In this document: positions 11,098 through 21,522 of the stretch, one piece after another
Layout of the letters: every line of letters begins with the position of its first letter
Numbering within the stretch: position 1 is the stretch's first letter
Assembly: GCA_905116865.2 (NCBI GenBank)
Contig: CAJHNH020008546.1
Coordinates: forward strand, 564,773-628,772
Direction of reading: 5' to 3'
From: Candidula unifasciata
Lineage: Eukaryota > Mollusca > Gastropoda > Stylommatophora > Geomitridae
Length of the DNA: 64,000 bases
Notes under the pieces: model-generated
Told to the model about the DNA's origin: nothing
Seen by the model: only the letters and a program-made list of their open reading frames with translations
Database searches by the model: none
Position numbers and translations under genes: made by a program

Positions 11098-11245
11098 ACA
11101 CAACCAGCCATAAACACGCAGGGACACAAAATGCCAACATTCAGACGAGAACCCCCCTGGTGCAAGTTACAGAAACCCCGTTTAGCCGTTAGGTTATATT
11201 AGGGCACCCGACTACAGCCAAGTTGGGTCTTTGAAATAAAATAAA
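11098..11245 (+). repeat. Rep5 interspersed repeat, partial
   Basis: Contains the AACACGCAGGGACACAAA, CAGAAACCCCGTTTAGCCGT and GGTTATATTAGGGCACCCGA blocks of the ~200-bp Rep5 family. It is more diverged than 12072-12290 or 14590-14790. Confidence 0.6.
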
Positions 11246-11246
11246 A

Positions 11247-11553
11247 CGGTTAGCGACAAACTATATTTCAAAGACATATATCTCAATGCAAATAACTCCC
11301 TGAAAACTCCTTTACATTATAATAATGTCGCCCAAATACGGGATGTACTTTTTGATCTGCAGTGACTGCGTGTGATGATTTCCGGTGAGTCAGATAAAAC
11401 GGTTAGCGACAAACTATATTTCAGAGACATATATCTCATTATAAATAACTCCGTGAAAACTCCTTTACATTATAATAATGTCGCCCAAATATGGGATGTA
11501 CTTTTTTTTTTATCTTACTCACCGGAAATCATCACACGCAATCACTGCAGATC
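11247..11553. mobile_element. MITE-like inverted-repeat element with tandem half copy
   Basis: A ~46-bp arm at 11354-11399 (GATCTGCAGTGACTGCGTGT...) returns as a near-perfect reverse complement at about 11508-11553. The ~110-bp interior (TAAAACGGTTAGCGACAAAC through GGGATGTACTTTTT) is also present once more, in direct orientation, immediately left of the first arm (11247-11351). The arrangement is half copy, arm, interior, inverted arm. Confidence 0.8.
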
Positions 11554-11570
11554 ATTATCTATGATCTAGA

Positions 11571-11930
11571 GGGCTGCGTGGTCTAGAGGCATGACGTCCG
11601 CCTCGAGTGCTGGAGGTCCTGTGTTCAGGCACCGGTGAAGGTTGGGATTTTTTTCACTAGTATATCTTGTCATTTCCTCTGGTCTCTTGGTAGTAAGATC
11701 GTTTCCCCGTGTGCATTGTTGCGCACGTAAATATTCAATTGGCAGTTGGAAATCGAAAAGAGTAGCCTAACAGCGCTGCCCGGGCAAAATGTGAAGTTAA
11801 AAGTCTACCCAAACTATTCCAGGATCCTCACCGGTGATACGGAGTTCGTGTACTGCCTTGAGATTATTCGGACTCAGGATTGAGTTCGAAGTAGAAAGAG
11901 CATTTATAGGTTATCCCTTGTGCCATGATG
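11571..11930 (+). mobile_element. tRNA-derived SINE, family 4
   Basis: The head reads GGGCTGCGTGGTCTAGAGGC, then CGTCCGCCTCGAGTGCTGGA, then a degenerate B box CTGTGTTCAGGC. The body includes GGCAGTTGGAAATCGAAAAG, TAGCCTAACAGCG and CCAGGATCCTCACCGGTG. Other copies are at 14972-15320 (plus) and 17825-18112, 38247-38730 and 41325-41600 (minus). Confidence 0.85.
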
Positions 11931-12071
11931 TTATCTGTTGTCTAAACCTAATCCTAAACCATCTATGCACAGAGGTGTCGGAACTCAAAGGCCTCGGCAC
12001 TTTGAGCCCTCCACCCTAAAAAAAACTGTAGGGGCCAGCCCCTTCCTCCCATATGTGTTTGTAGGTAGGTA

Positions 12072-12290
12072 GTTGTGCCCTACAAGAACATTACACAAGC
12101 GATAAACACCTGATGACACAAAGTGTCACCATGCGGATAAGGATCACCCGAGGAGAGATCCTAGAAACCCCTCTCAGCCATTAAGCCATATCTATGGCCC
12201 GGCTGTATTCAGAGCTCCCAGCAAAAGCCAGAGTGGGGCTTTAAAATAACACAAAATTACATCCCACAAGTGGACGACACATAATATAAC
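12072..12290 (+). repeat. Rep5 interspersed repeat
   Basis: A ~200-bp family with the blocks ACAAGCGATAAACACCTGAT, GACACAAAGTGTCACCATGC, AGGATCACCCGAGGAGAG and CCAGAGTGGGGCTTTAAA. Same-orientation copies lie at 14590-14790 and 25205-25390; opposite ones at 18268-18470, 40775-40972 and 46238-46440. No tRNA head was seen. Confidence 0.8.
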
Positions 12291-12383
12291 ATAGGGGCGG
12301 GAGGCGCAGCTCGCTCTAACCGCGTTTAGCAGTTCTGTTTAAGTTTGTGTGCACACATATCATATTATTCTTGATATATTTGT

Positions 12384-13100
12384 TTGCAATTGAGCAAATT
12401 AATATTGCTGAAGATTCTAGATCACAGCCTAAAACAAGTGCAAGAATTTAAATACTTGGGAAGTATCTTTACATTCAATGGTAAAATAGACAGAGAGATC
12501 GAAGAAAGAATCCAACAAGCCAACAATGTCGCATACCAGCTTGCCCCAATTTTAAAACACCCTGCTGTCCCAGCTGAGATAAAAAGACAAATTATAAATA
12601 CAATCTTTACACCGACATTAAGTTATCAATGTCAGACTTGGACATTAACAAAAGAACACGAGAGAAGACTAACCACCTGTGAAAGGAGATGTTTGAGAAT
12701 GGCTGCGAATAAAACCAGAAGAGATCGAGTGAGAAACGATGTGATTACAAGAACTATTGGAACCATACCCATCGTTAAATTTATTGAGAAGCAAAGAATG
12801 AAATGGTTTGGTCACCTAATGAGAATGGAACCAACGATGCCAGCATCAAGAGCATACAACATGAAAATCGAAACACCAAGAGGCAGGGGAAGACCAAGAA
12901 GAAGATGGATTGAAGGAGTCACGGACAACTTGAGACTTCATAACATCACGGCTTATGAAGCGACTGAGCGCGCCCTGGTTTGGTTGCCGATCCTCTGATA
13001 GACTGCGACGCCTAGCGGCACAAGCAGATTTTGACAAAAGAAAGAAGATTATTGCTGGTATTATTAACTTTAACAAGGCGTATTCTCCCCTGATTGCCTT
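12384..13100 (+). mobile_element. LINE ORF2 C-terminal fragment
   Basis: An uninterrupted frame to 12998 contains VQEFKYLGSIFTFNGKID, then QLAPILKHPAVPAEIKRQI, then RMKWFGHLMRME and RGRGRPRRRWIEGV. It aligns with the 3' part of the LINE at 26348-28640 (same EFKYLG, QLAP and MKWFGHL blocks). The RT catalytic core is absent because of 5' truncation. The homology probably runs on in another frame to about 13080, implying a frameshift near the listed stop. Confidence 0.85.
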
Positions 13101-14040
13101 TGCGCCCCGCCCCCCTTCCGCCAGACCACGTCCTAGAAAATACCTAATCTGATTGAGCGCCCTGCTCCTTCCGCACCAAATACACTTTGTTAGCATACCT
13201 GTCTAGATTCAATAAAGGACAATACTTAAACATTCGCATTCTGAGACGAAAAAAAGACAAATTTGCACTCGAGGCGGCTCTGACCATCTTTTGCAAAGAG
13301 GAGATAAAGCATTTCAAACACACATAATGCTCACGGCAAACATGTGATGCAAAATTAATATCTGCTGCTAAATCTTAGGTACATACGATGCTTAGAGCAA
13401 TTCCCGTCTGTGTTTTATAACTATTTAACTATTAATATTGTTTTAACAGTAGGATACATCGTGTCTTCTGTTACATTCATAATCGTTTGCAAACCACGCC
13501 ATGTTATCTTGTTCATAGAAATCGTAGGGCACTGTGATTTATCAGTAAACACGATTTATTATTCCAGTTTAGCTGTATGGAAGTAAGGAATGGTAACACG
13601 GTAACCTATCATGCTTGGCGACAATCAAATCATGAGCCGTCTCTACAGTGTAAGTTGTCTATCCAATGGATTTCCAGCACACGCTATCGCTTACCCTTGT
13701 GCATTCCTTCAGAGGGCTGCTAGTCTATCTCTATTATACTCCGGTTTGCGTCATGCATGTAATAAAAGGCATAGAAGATGGATTGGTTTATGTCTTGCTC
13801 TCTCTGCCTCATCACGTAGAAAAGCTTAGCTGCAAAATGCGAATAATCAAAGAGATGTCTACAACGGTCACGGAATGAGTTGGCTGATGGCATTTGCTTC
13901 ATTCAGCATTGAAAATCGACATGTTCAACCTGCATCCCCGATGGGGGAGCTTTAGGTTACAATTGTGACGAGGTTATGCGTGCCATATAAAATGGTTCAA
14001 CACTGCACCCCACCAACAGTCCTGAAATGTACTCCCAAAG
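13101..14040. other. Spacer, nothing recognised
   Basis: Unique-looking AT-rich DNA. Short open frames at 13611-13902 on both strands have no family signature and no convincing pair of splice sites. Confidence 0.4.
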
Positions 14041-14044
14041 TCTT

Positions 14045-14130
14045 GATGCGATCAAAAGAGACAGACCCAAATTCTGTTCCGACCGATGGCGAAGTGGTCT
14101 ACCGGCCAGCCAATAGGCGACCAGGTCGCT
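14045..14130 (-). repeat. Short repeat shared with 5697-5775 (inverted)
   Basis: Reverse-complement relationship to 5697-5775, through AAAAGAGACAGACCCAAATT and CCAATAGGCGACC(A/T)GGTCGC. Confidence 0.5.
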
Positions 14131-14243
14131 GATGATGGAAAAAGCAGAAGAGGAAAAGGTACTATTATAAACAAAATTTGGTAGCTATTTAATCCGTTCC
14201 AGATCCTTGGACTTATACCAAACACGATCTGTACCAAAGATAG

Positions 14244-14586
14244 TTAGTTAGTTGGGTTATCATCATTGCACTCCGGACATATCCATAGGTGCTCAGATTT
14301 TCCCCTCAGTATGAACCCCAACGTCCGATGGCTAATAGTACCAGTTCTATGTTGATTAACAAGTCTTCTGGTGTGTCTGGTGTGCGTCTCGTTTTTTGCT
14401 ATGCCGATCTTAATTCCCAAATCTGCCATTCTGGCGAGTGATGTGGATTCACTGCACCCAAAGTCCTCTATCTTTCCCTTTTCTTTGAAGACATTAATAA
14501 TATCAGCATGATTGTACCAGAGTTTTCCCATAAGAAACAAATGTGAATAATAATTCACCCGTTCCCGTGAAGACGTCTGACTGACT
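14244..14586 (-). mobile_element. LINE RNase H-family C-terminal fragment (minus)
   Basis: The minus frame ends THTRHTRRLVNQHRTGTISH, then SEHLWICPECNDDNP. This is the C-terminal end of an ORF2 that elsewhere in the window carries an RNase H domain followed by a short (W)xCPEC cysteine motif (52490-52930, 42745-43130). A Rep5 copy abuts it on the right. Confidence 0.7.
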
Positions 14587-14589
14587 GAC

Positions 14590-14790
14590 TTTCTACCCCA
14601 CCAGGACATCACACAAGCGATAAACACCCGATGACACAAAGTGCCACCATGTGGATGAGGATCACCGTGGAGAGGTCCCAGAAACCGCGTTCAGACAATT
14701 GGCCATATTGATGGCCTGCCTATATTGCGGTCCCTGGCAAAAGCCATAGTGGGGCTTCAAATAACAAAACAATTACGTCCTAAAAAGGAC
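14590..14790 (+). repeat. Rep5 interspersed repeat
   Basis: Blocks CCCCACCAGGACATCACACA, AGCGATAAACACCCGATGAC and CCATAGTGGGGCTTCAAATA match 12072-12290 and 25205-25390. The left boundary, CTGACTTTCTACCCCACCAG, resembles that of the 25205 copy. Confidence 0.8.
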
Positions 14791-14971
14791 GTAAGGAATG
14801 ATTGTAATGAAGAAGTCACAATTCTACTGTTATTGACGCCTAATACATAGACGTGGTTGTATGAATAGTTTATATGCTGCCTAGTACTAAAACACATACA
14901 TGACTGGCACCTCTCCGTCTTTCCAGACGATAGTGTTATATTGCGCTGCCTTGTTTAGAGTAGTCTCAAAA

Positions 14972-15320
14972 CATAGCGTCCGTCTCGAGTGCTGGAGGTC
15001 CCGGATTCAAGCCCCGGTAAAGGCTGCGATTTTTTCACGTGGACTAGTTATTTCCCCTGATCTGTGGGTAGTAAGATCGGACGCCTGTGTGTAATGTTGC
15101 GCACGAAAAAATTTCAGTGGCAGTTGGAAATCGAAAACAGTAGCCTAACAGCGTTGCCCGGGAAAGAACAAAAAAGTGGAGTTAAAAATCTACCCAAAGT
15201 ATTTCAGGATCCTCGCCGGTGCTATGGAACTCGTGCACTGCGCTGAGATTCTTCGGATTCAGATTTGAATGTTAAGTAGAACTGAGAACTTATAGATCAA
15301 CACCCCTGTGCCATGATGTT
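14972..15320 (+). mobile_element. tRNA-derived SINE, family 4 (head shortened)
   Basis: Starts inside the tRNA-like head at AGCGTCCGTCTCGAGTGCTG, with B-box-like GGATTCAAGCCCCGG. It then follows the family-4 body through GGCAGTTGGAAATCGAAAAC and CAGGATCCTCGCCGGTGC. Confidence 0.8.
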
Positions 15321-15399
15321 TATTTGAGGTATAAACAAATAAACTCTAAGGCAAAGGTAACCGCAATACAAGTGGCTAAATTTGGTATCTGGGATTAGC

Positions 15400-15610
15400 T
15401 CCTGCTGGATTCACATCCTCTCCTTGTGGCTTCCGAGCTCCCATTGTGGGGAAAATAAGAGTAGACTTACTGCCTCCTCAACAAGCATGTCGTAAGAGTC
15501 AACTAACTAGGGGTTGTCTTTGAAGGCGGAGTGCATTTGCCTTAGAGGCAAAGGACCAGCAGTCTGCATACAAATCAGTCAGACACGTAAAACGGATGTT
15601 GATAAATACA
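15400..15610 (+). mobile_element. SINE-like family 1, 5' part
   Basis: Contains CCCATTGTGGGGAAAATAAG, then CATGTCGTAAGAGTCAACTA and GGAGTGCATTTGCC, followed by CAGTCTGCATACAAATCAG. The 3' part and GAA tail are missing or too decayed. Confidence 0.75.
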
Positions 15611-15924
15611 AAAGTAATAAGATTTAAAAAATTCAAATTTGACCTCACGACTTTCTGAGAAGAGTCGAGATCCCACTACGATAGTGTTGAGAAGAGAGGA
15701 CGAGTAGATGTTACTGTTTGAATGTTTTCACCCTTTCCAAAAAAAAAAAAAAAACTGAATTTTTGTTCCCTTTGTTTGCTTTCCCTAGTTGGACCTGGTT
15801 TATCGGGTTTCACGTTTACTTAAGATCTGTGTATTATTTTTTACTCTTCTATTTCTTCGCAATTACAATTTATCCAGGCTTCTTTCGCTGCCTCACATCT
15901 ACAGACTACTTCTCTGTGTGACTT

Positions 15925-16125
15925 TTCTTCAAAAATGACCTTGACTCCCAGGTCGACCCAGCCTTGAGTGGGTACCGGGTGCAGTCCCTGGAAGTAAAGG
16001 CGGCCGGCGTGATGCTGACCACATCACCCATCTTTTGCCGATTGGTCTATAAAATATAGGTCCAGCCCTATATGCCCTACACGTCTAAAGACGTGGAAAA
16101 TGGTCCTTCACTTTTTACTTTACTT
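15925..16125 (+). mobile_element. SINE family 3 body
   Basis: The body reads TCGACCCAGCCTTGAGTGGG, then GCCGGCGTGATGCTGACCAC, TGGTCTATAAAATATAGGTC and CACTTTTTACTTTAC at the tail. The tRNA-like head is absent. Confidence 0.8.
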
Positions 16126-16311
16126 ATTTCTCTGTGTATTGTTCTTTTTTTTAAAAATCTTGATTGTGTTTACATTTTCTTCTAAAGTTCGTCAGATCTG
16201 AAATTTGATAATGTTTACTTTTCCCTCTAAGCTTCATCATATCTCAAATGCCCTTCTTCATTTATTTCTTTTTCGCTGTCTTCTTTACTTCTCGTATTAT
16301 TCTTCCTGGTT

Positions 16312-16547
16312 AGGTTAGTTGCGTATCCTTTACAGGACGTTGCAGAACCAACCCCAACAGCCCCTGGCTGTTGTGTGGTTTTTCTAGGCAAATTTACGTC
16401 CAGTAGTTTGCCATTGCTCCCTGGACGGTCGGCTTTCTTTATACCAGTATCGAAACCAACGCAAGGCCTATGGCCCGCAGCTGGGATCGAACCCGGCATC
16501 CCGGCATTACGAAGCGTTCGCATCGACTTAGCCACAGAGCCGACATT
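16312..16547 (-). mobile_element. tRNA-derived SINE, family 2, full length (minus)
   Basis: In minus orientation the head has an A-box-like TGTGGCTAAGTCGATGCG and B box GGGTTCGATCCCAGC. The body includes the CCAGTAGTTTGCCATTGCTC complement and ends CCTGTAAAGGATACGCAACT. Length is about 236 bp, like the copies at 50887 and 62204. Confidence 0.88.
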
Positions 16548-17309
16548 GTCCCTAGTACATAGACTAAAAAAATGGGTAGTCTGGTAGTCTGGTAGTCATA
16601 GTTTCAGCTTCATAGCAAACGGGTCACCCCTAAAAATGGGTACTGGTACATGCGCCTAAAGGTATTGTGACTAGTCCAAAACTGCCCACATTAGTCAACG
16701 ATTGGTCAGGAAAATGGCCAGTATGTCACTGTGACCTGAAAATGAAGCACATTTACTTTCCGCCTGTCAGCAAAATTGAAGACACACTAAAAGCACACGC
16801 GATCCATACAGGAAATTGAACTGGAGGAAATTGCGTATGTGCGTTTACTTTTGAGATGAAAGTTGTTTTCAGAAGTTAAAAACTAATTGATTCTTTGATT
16901 AGCAAGTTCAGTAGATGAATCGGTGTCTGAAACAATGGTTCCTACAGCGTTCTGGGTGGGAGGACAAAGAAATAACGGGAGAATCTAAAGATTATGTGTG
17001 CACATGGGTAACACCCGATGAAAGATGTGTCACAGACAGAGAACATCATCATGTAGCAGGTGCTTTGCAGAACGTCGCTCTCGTCACAGCCTGCCTGAAA
17101 GAAACTCGGTCTCTCGCCAGCTCCCCCCCCCCTCCCCCCATTCACTTTCACATTCAAGGAGTCACTTATATCCTGTGCCCATCTTCATGTTGGTCGGCCC
17201 CTGCCCCTCCTTCCTGGCATTTCAACCCACATAAATTTTCCTGGCATGTAACAGCGGCTGTTAAGATTTTGACTTCCTTACTCACCGAGTACCGATTCTT
17301 CTACGTATA

Positions 17310-17625
17310 GTCCATGTCCTGTTGCGTTAGTAGTCATGTCTTTCCACAGCTTTCTGTCTCCTGTAGTTTCAATGAATTCTAACACAGATGATTTTTTCAT
17401 TCCATAAAGTCAAACTGCACAGAATCCTCTCTCTGGGTCCCCCTCTGCCACTATTTCCCTCCAACTTTCACGATATACCTTAGTTTCCCCCTTTTCATGG
17501 TGTAGATTGTTTCCTTCTCTGCGTGCAATCGGTTCTCTTTGCGAGTCAGTTTCTTTCATGACATTTTATTATTTTTGTCCATCTCTTATGTTCTCATCAT
17601 TCGTCTATGTGTGTCGTACAGTTAT
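17310..17625 (-). mobile_element. Degraded LINE fragment (minus)
   Basis: The segment TTTGCGAGTCAGTTTCTTTC...TCTTATGTTCTCATCATTCG recurs at 45885-45990, next to a clearer LINE tail at 45194-45433, and partly at 39947-40010. It is interpreted as the same family in minus orientation, badly decayed. Confidence 0.45.
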
Positions 17626-17824
17626 TTTTTTAGGGTGAAAAAAGATGGGGGGGGGGGGGGGGGGGTTGTATCTGTATGATTACATGTAGGATATATAGCA
17701 TCTTTTTAAAAAAAAGGGCGGGGGGGGGGGGGTCATTATTGACTATTACAATTCAAATAGTAGATAGCAAACCAAATAAAGAAGAATCTTGCACTCAACA
17801 ACAGCATAATTTATACAACAGATC

Positions 17825-18112
17825 AACATCATGGTACAGGGATTGTAATCCACAAGTGCTCCGTTATACTTCTAACTCAAGTTTGAATCTGAAAAAACTC
17901 AGAGCAGTTCATGGATTCTGTAGCACCGGTGAGAATCCTGAAATACTTTGGGTCGAATTTTAACTCCAAATTTTGTCCGGTCAGCACCGTTAGGCTACTC
18001 TTTTCGATTTCCAGCTGCCAATGGGCGTCTGATCTTATTACCCAGAGACCCCCTCACCGGGGCCTGAATCCGAGACCTTCAGCACTCGAGGCGGACGCCA
18101 TGCTTCGAGACA
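17825..18112 (-). mobile_element. tRNA-derived SINE, family 4 (minus)
   Basis: Reverse complement of the family-4 pattern: CACCGGTGAGAATCCTGAAA, then TAGGCTACTCTTTTCGATTT, then the head CACTCGAGGCGGACGCCATG. The body is shortened in the middle. Confidence 0.8.
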
Positions 18113-18267
18113 ACGCAGTCCGTCAAAATCATTGTTCCAGCAATGAAGAGCCCTATCATCCTGAAAACTAACTCTCAAAACTAGTTCAATATGTATACAT
18201 CTATTTCCCTCACACGTTTGACAGCACTTATCTTGACTTTCTCGGCAGTACTTTAAAATCTAGCTCT

Positions 18268-18470
18268 TCCCTTGTGGGATGATATTTTTCGTTATTCGAA
18301 GCCCAACCCTGGCTTTGGCCGAGGACGTCCTTTATAGCTGGGCCACAAATGTAGCCATAACGGCTGAAAGGGGTTTCCAGGACCTCTCCACGGGTGATCC
18401 TCATCCGCATGGTGGCACTTTGTGTCACCGGGTGTTTATCGCTTGTGTGATGTCTTGGCGGGGTACAACA
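18268..18470 (-). repeat. Rep5 interspersed repeat (minus)
   Basis: Opposite orientation to 12072-12290: CCTCTCCACGGGTGATCCTC, then CACTTTGTGTCACCGGGTGT, TTATCGCTTGTGTGATGTC. A well-preserved copy. Confidence 0.82.
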
Positions 18471-19730
18471 AGCAAGCAAGCAAGTAAATGCATTCATGCA
18501 TGCTCCCTTTGTGTGGCATTTTCAAGCACTTAAACGTTTAGAAGTTTGTTTGCTTTCTGAATGGACCATAGGTTCGGGAATCCGAGTATGTTCAGATCCT
18601 TCACTCCCCCATATTCACCAATTGTTTTAGGGAGCTTAGTACCCCCCTCCCCTCCCATATATGTTTTTTTTCTTGGGCTTAACCCTCCCCCCCCCCTCGC
18701 CCTTTTTTTTTCTACCTTAAGCGAGCCATCTTTTTCAAAGAGTGTGCCAATATTTTCATATTATTCCAAGTGTGTGCTTATATTTATTTGCAAATCAGCA
18801 TTCAAAAAATGATTATTATTATTGCCGAATTAAAAATGCTTAAGCCCCAAGAGCTCTACCTCACTCTGTTGAAATAAAAGCGAGCTAGGTGGCACCATCC
18901 CAACCCCCAATGTTTTCTTTACTGCAGCGCGCCTGGAGTGGACGAGCCCACACCGTTACCAAGCTAAACACAAAACAAGTCTGCTATCAAACGGCAGAAA
19001 GCTGAATGTGCCATCTTTTTTCACTTTTTAAAATGACAGTTGGCAAATGGTGTTGCCGCTTACAGATAGGCAACATTCGGCCCAACACACCCAATGTCAG
19101 CCTTTTACCACATGCTGGATATGGGCAGTGGATCTATCCGTGCTCACTCATTCTCTCTTCCCCCCCTCCCCCCCACATTTTTTTTACTGCAGTGAAACCA
19201 CACATAACCCACACAAAGAGCAGAATCTATAATATTTATGTATTTCATTTCCTGTCCCTTATTTTTTCTAGAATGCATACACTAACAAACAAAAACTTAG
19301 ACGGGCAGAGTATTGCAAACCACTTTTTTTTTTTCTGCTTGTACAGTTTGAACGCATGATAGGCTAGGTTTGTAAAATAAAAATAATTTTTTTTTCAAGT
19401 ATGCGTTTTCAGGGAATGTTCATAGTGCCCTTCCCAAGGTTCGTTTCTGTTCAACTGTCAGTTCCGGTTTGCGGGAAAATTCCCGTTTTTTATCGTAGTG
19501 AATTTGCTGGCCCAAGGCAACAGATAATTTTTTTCCCCCACGCTATGTTTCTTTTTATTTTATTTTCAGTAACATTGGATAGATGTTACAAGTAATTAAA
19601 TGTGACACATAAACATGTCATTGCAACAGTTTATAAAGGGAACTACTAAAAAATAATGACCGTATGCTATAAATATTTCAGTCTAAATTATCTGTTCAAT
19701 CACCACCACCATATTATTTTTTTTAATGGT
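18471..19730. other. Spacer, nothing recognised
   Basis: Pyrimidine-rich runs (CCCCTCCC, T-tracts) near 18640-18720 and 19150-19190. No exon with family support on either strand. Confidence 0.4.
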
Positions 19731-19745
19731 TTGAAAGTTTGGCAG

Positions 19746-19994
19746 CGTCCGTGGCTAGTGCGTTGCGAATCCGACTCGTAAGCCAGAATACCGCGATCGA
19801 AACCCACTGAAAGCTGCGTGGATTTTTGTCGTGGAATGGGACGTCGCAGGTCGACCCAGCCTAAAATGGGTACCAGGATGGGCTGACCACATTACCCACA
19901 GAGTGCTGATGGTCTGTAAAAATATGGGACGCTCTGCCCATATGCCCGATGCGCCAAAAAGCGTGAAAAGGGAACTTTTACTTTTTACTTTTTA
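19746..19994 (+). mobile_element. Complete tRNA-derived SINE family 3 with target duplication
   Basis: The head CGTCCGTGGCTAGTGCGTTG and B-box-like GCGATCGAAACCCACTG lead into the body and a CTTTTTACTTTTTA tail. The flanks TGAAAGTTTGGCAG (19732-19745) and TGAAAATTTGGCAG (19995-20008) form a 14-bp target-site duplication with one mismatch. This defines the exact ends of the family. Confidence 0.92.
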
Positions 19995-20259
19995 TGAAAA
20001 TTTGGCAGTTTTCTCCATAAATGTTGGCAGCTCAGGAATGGCTTAATTTCAGAGCTGTTCAACTAGTTGCCTGGCCTACTATTTATTAGTCCAACTAATA
20101 GACCACACGACGATTTGAGTCCAGACTCAAGTCTAACAACTAATTCTCGGCCCTAATTTTCAGTCTCAGCTGTCTCCTAATATTTTGTGAATCATAAAAC
20201 AAAATGATTCTTTTCGGGTTGGGGCTAGTTCCCAAAAGATGGGTGGGTTTCCGCCTGCT

Positions 20260-20448
20260 TCTGCTCCTGCTTCTACTTCTGCTCCTACTCCTCTTTCTCT
20301 CCTTCCTCACCCTTCTTTTTCTCCTTCTCCTTCTTTTTCTTCTTCTTCTTCTTCTTCTTCTTCTTCTTCTTCTTCTTCTTCTTCTTCTTCTTCTTCTTCT
20401 TCTTCTTCTTCTTCTTCTTCTTCTTCTTCTTCTTCTTCTTCTTCTTCT
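20260..20448. repeat. CT-rich / (TTC)n microsatellite
   Basis: An imperfect pyrimidine stretch becomes pure TTC from about 20334 to 20448. Poly-Leu, poly-Ser and poly-Arg frames across it are artefacts. Confidence 0.96.
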
Positions 20449-20535
20449 AATTCTCAATGGGACAGAGAACGTGTGGGAATGTCCCGAGTGCCATAATGTC
20501 AATTCTTTACTGGTAGATTCATTTAAGATTGATTG
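20449..20535 (+). mobile_element. LINE C-terminal CPEC-motif fragment
   Basis: The plus frame reads NGTENVWECPECHNVNSLL. It is the extreme C-terminus of the RNase H-bearing LINE family; compare HAWECAVM at 52900 and LWICPECNDD at 14300 (minus). Confidence 0.6.
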
Positions 20536-20757
20536 CTTCATTCATTCATTCATTCATTCATGTTATTGTGTAAAAAAGAAATTACAGATGTGCTGGAGCT
20601 AATAAGGTGATTAGTTATTCTTGTCGACAAATTATTTTGTTGTTTTAAATTGACTTCCTCGATTGATAATGTGTAATTATGATTAAAATGTAGAAAAAAA
20701 TATTTTAAATAAAACTTGTATCAACTAAGCCTTTCTAAGCAAATTACAACAATTAAT

Positions 20758-20960
20758 GCCCTGGGACGATAAAATGTTACTAGCACCATACAATACTCTA
20801 CTAAACTGTAGAAGTATAAGACGCGTCCCAAGACTTTAAAATTTTACTAGCGCCTTACAATTCTCTACTAAACTATAGAAGTATAATCCGTGCCCCAAGA
20901 CTATAAAATGTTACTAGCACCATACAATACTCTAATAAACTATAGAAGTATAAGGCGTTA
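20758..20960. repeat. ~63-bp tandem repeat, 3 units
   Basis: Three copies of a unit containing GATAAAATGTTACTAGCACC, then ATACAATACTCTACTAAACT and GTAGAAGTATAA. Units 1 and 3 are the most similar. Confidence 0.85.
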
Positions 20961-21329
20961 TCTATCTGTAGACATTTGATTTAACTGTTATACATACATA
21001 CACTATATAATAATATGTATATTAATCTGTAGATGTCGAGAGCATGATCGCTTTTACCAGTCTTGGTATAAAACTGTTGCATTTTGAAAATAAATTATTT
21101 AATGTCTTGTGTCCATTGCACTAGATGATAAATAACTTTAATCTTTTAAGAACTTCAATTACTATATGCGTTTTAAATAAAAAATTATTTTATGAAAGGT
21201 TTATTTTATATATTTTAAAACAAAGCATGTTATTTTGATACATCATGGTGTGTGTGATATTGTAATTGATAACGATAACAATGTGTACAGAAACGAGGCT
21301 TTTGGTGATGTCACAGGACGAGTACTCAC

Positions 21330-21430
21330 CTAAGCATTGACTGGTTGCCTCCAGGAGAGATCCAAGAATGCAGTCATCATATGGGTAGAACATCTTAAAG
21401 TGTTGACTCTCCTCGAGCCCAGCAAGTTTT
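21330..21430 (-). CDS. Soluble guanylate cyclase-like H-NOX domain, second exon found
   Basis: This is a 101-bp internal exon on the minus strand. It is preceded by TTTTGGTTTCAG and followed by the consensus donor GTGAGT. Only one frame is open; the other two hit stops. It reads KLAGLEESQHF, then KMFYPYDDCI and LGSLLEATSQCLG. The pattern of Ala-Gly-Leu-Glu-Glu, Phe, Tyr-Asp-Asp and a following Leu/Ala/Leu helix matches helices near residues 27-60 of the H-NOX (HNOB) haem domain of soluble guanylate cyclase beta and atypical subunits. Intron phases fit the exon at 33871-33944: two bases there plus one here complete a Leu codon. The exon ends one base into a codon. The haem-ligating His, dimerisation and cyclase domains would lie in later exons, which I did not find in 1-21329. 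Beta-type versus atypical subunit cannot be decided from this segment. Confidence 0.75.
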
Positions 21431-21522
21431 CTGAAACCAAAAGAATTATATAATCAGTGTGTAAGATGGTGGATATTATTTTCAACAATGGACGACGCTA
21501 ACTCCAAACAGTTCATTTCAGG

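Noticed and set aside
13720..13902. Minus-strand segment after ATTTTGCAG as a possible further guanylate cyclase exon
   Set aside because: Its translation lacks H-NOX features such as a conserved His or GYD-type motif, and there is no good donor.
16915..17310. 131-codon plus-strand frame and its minus-strand counterpart
   Set aside because: No recognisable domain; examined on the minus strand as a possible later H-NOX exon and found dissimilar.
21190..21393. 67-codon ORF starting at MFYPYDDC
   Set aside because: The real coding part is the splice-bounded exon 21330-21430; sequence past GTGAGT is intron.
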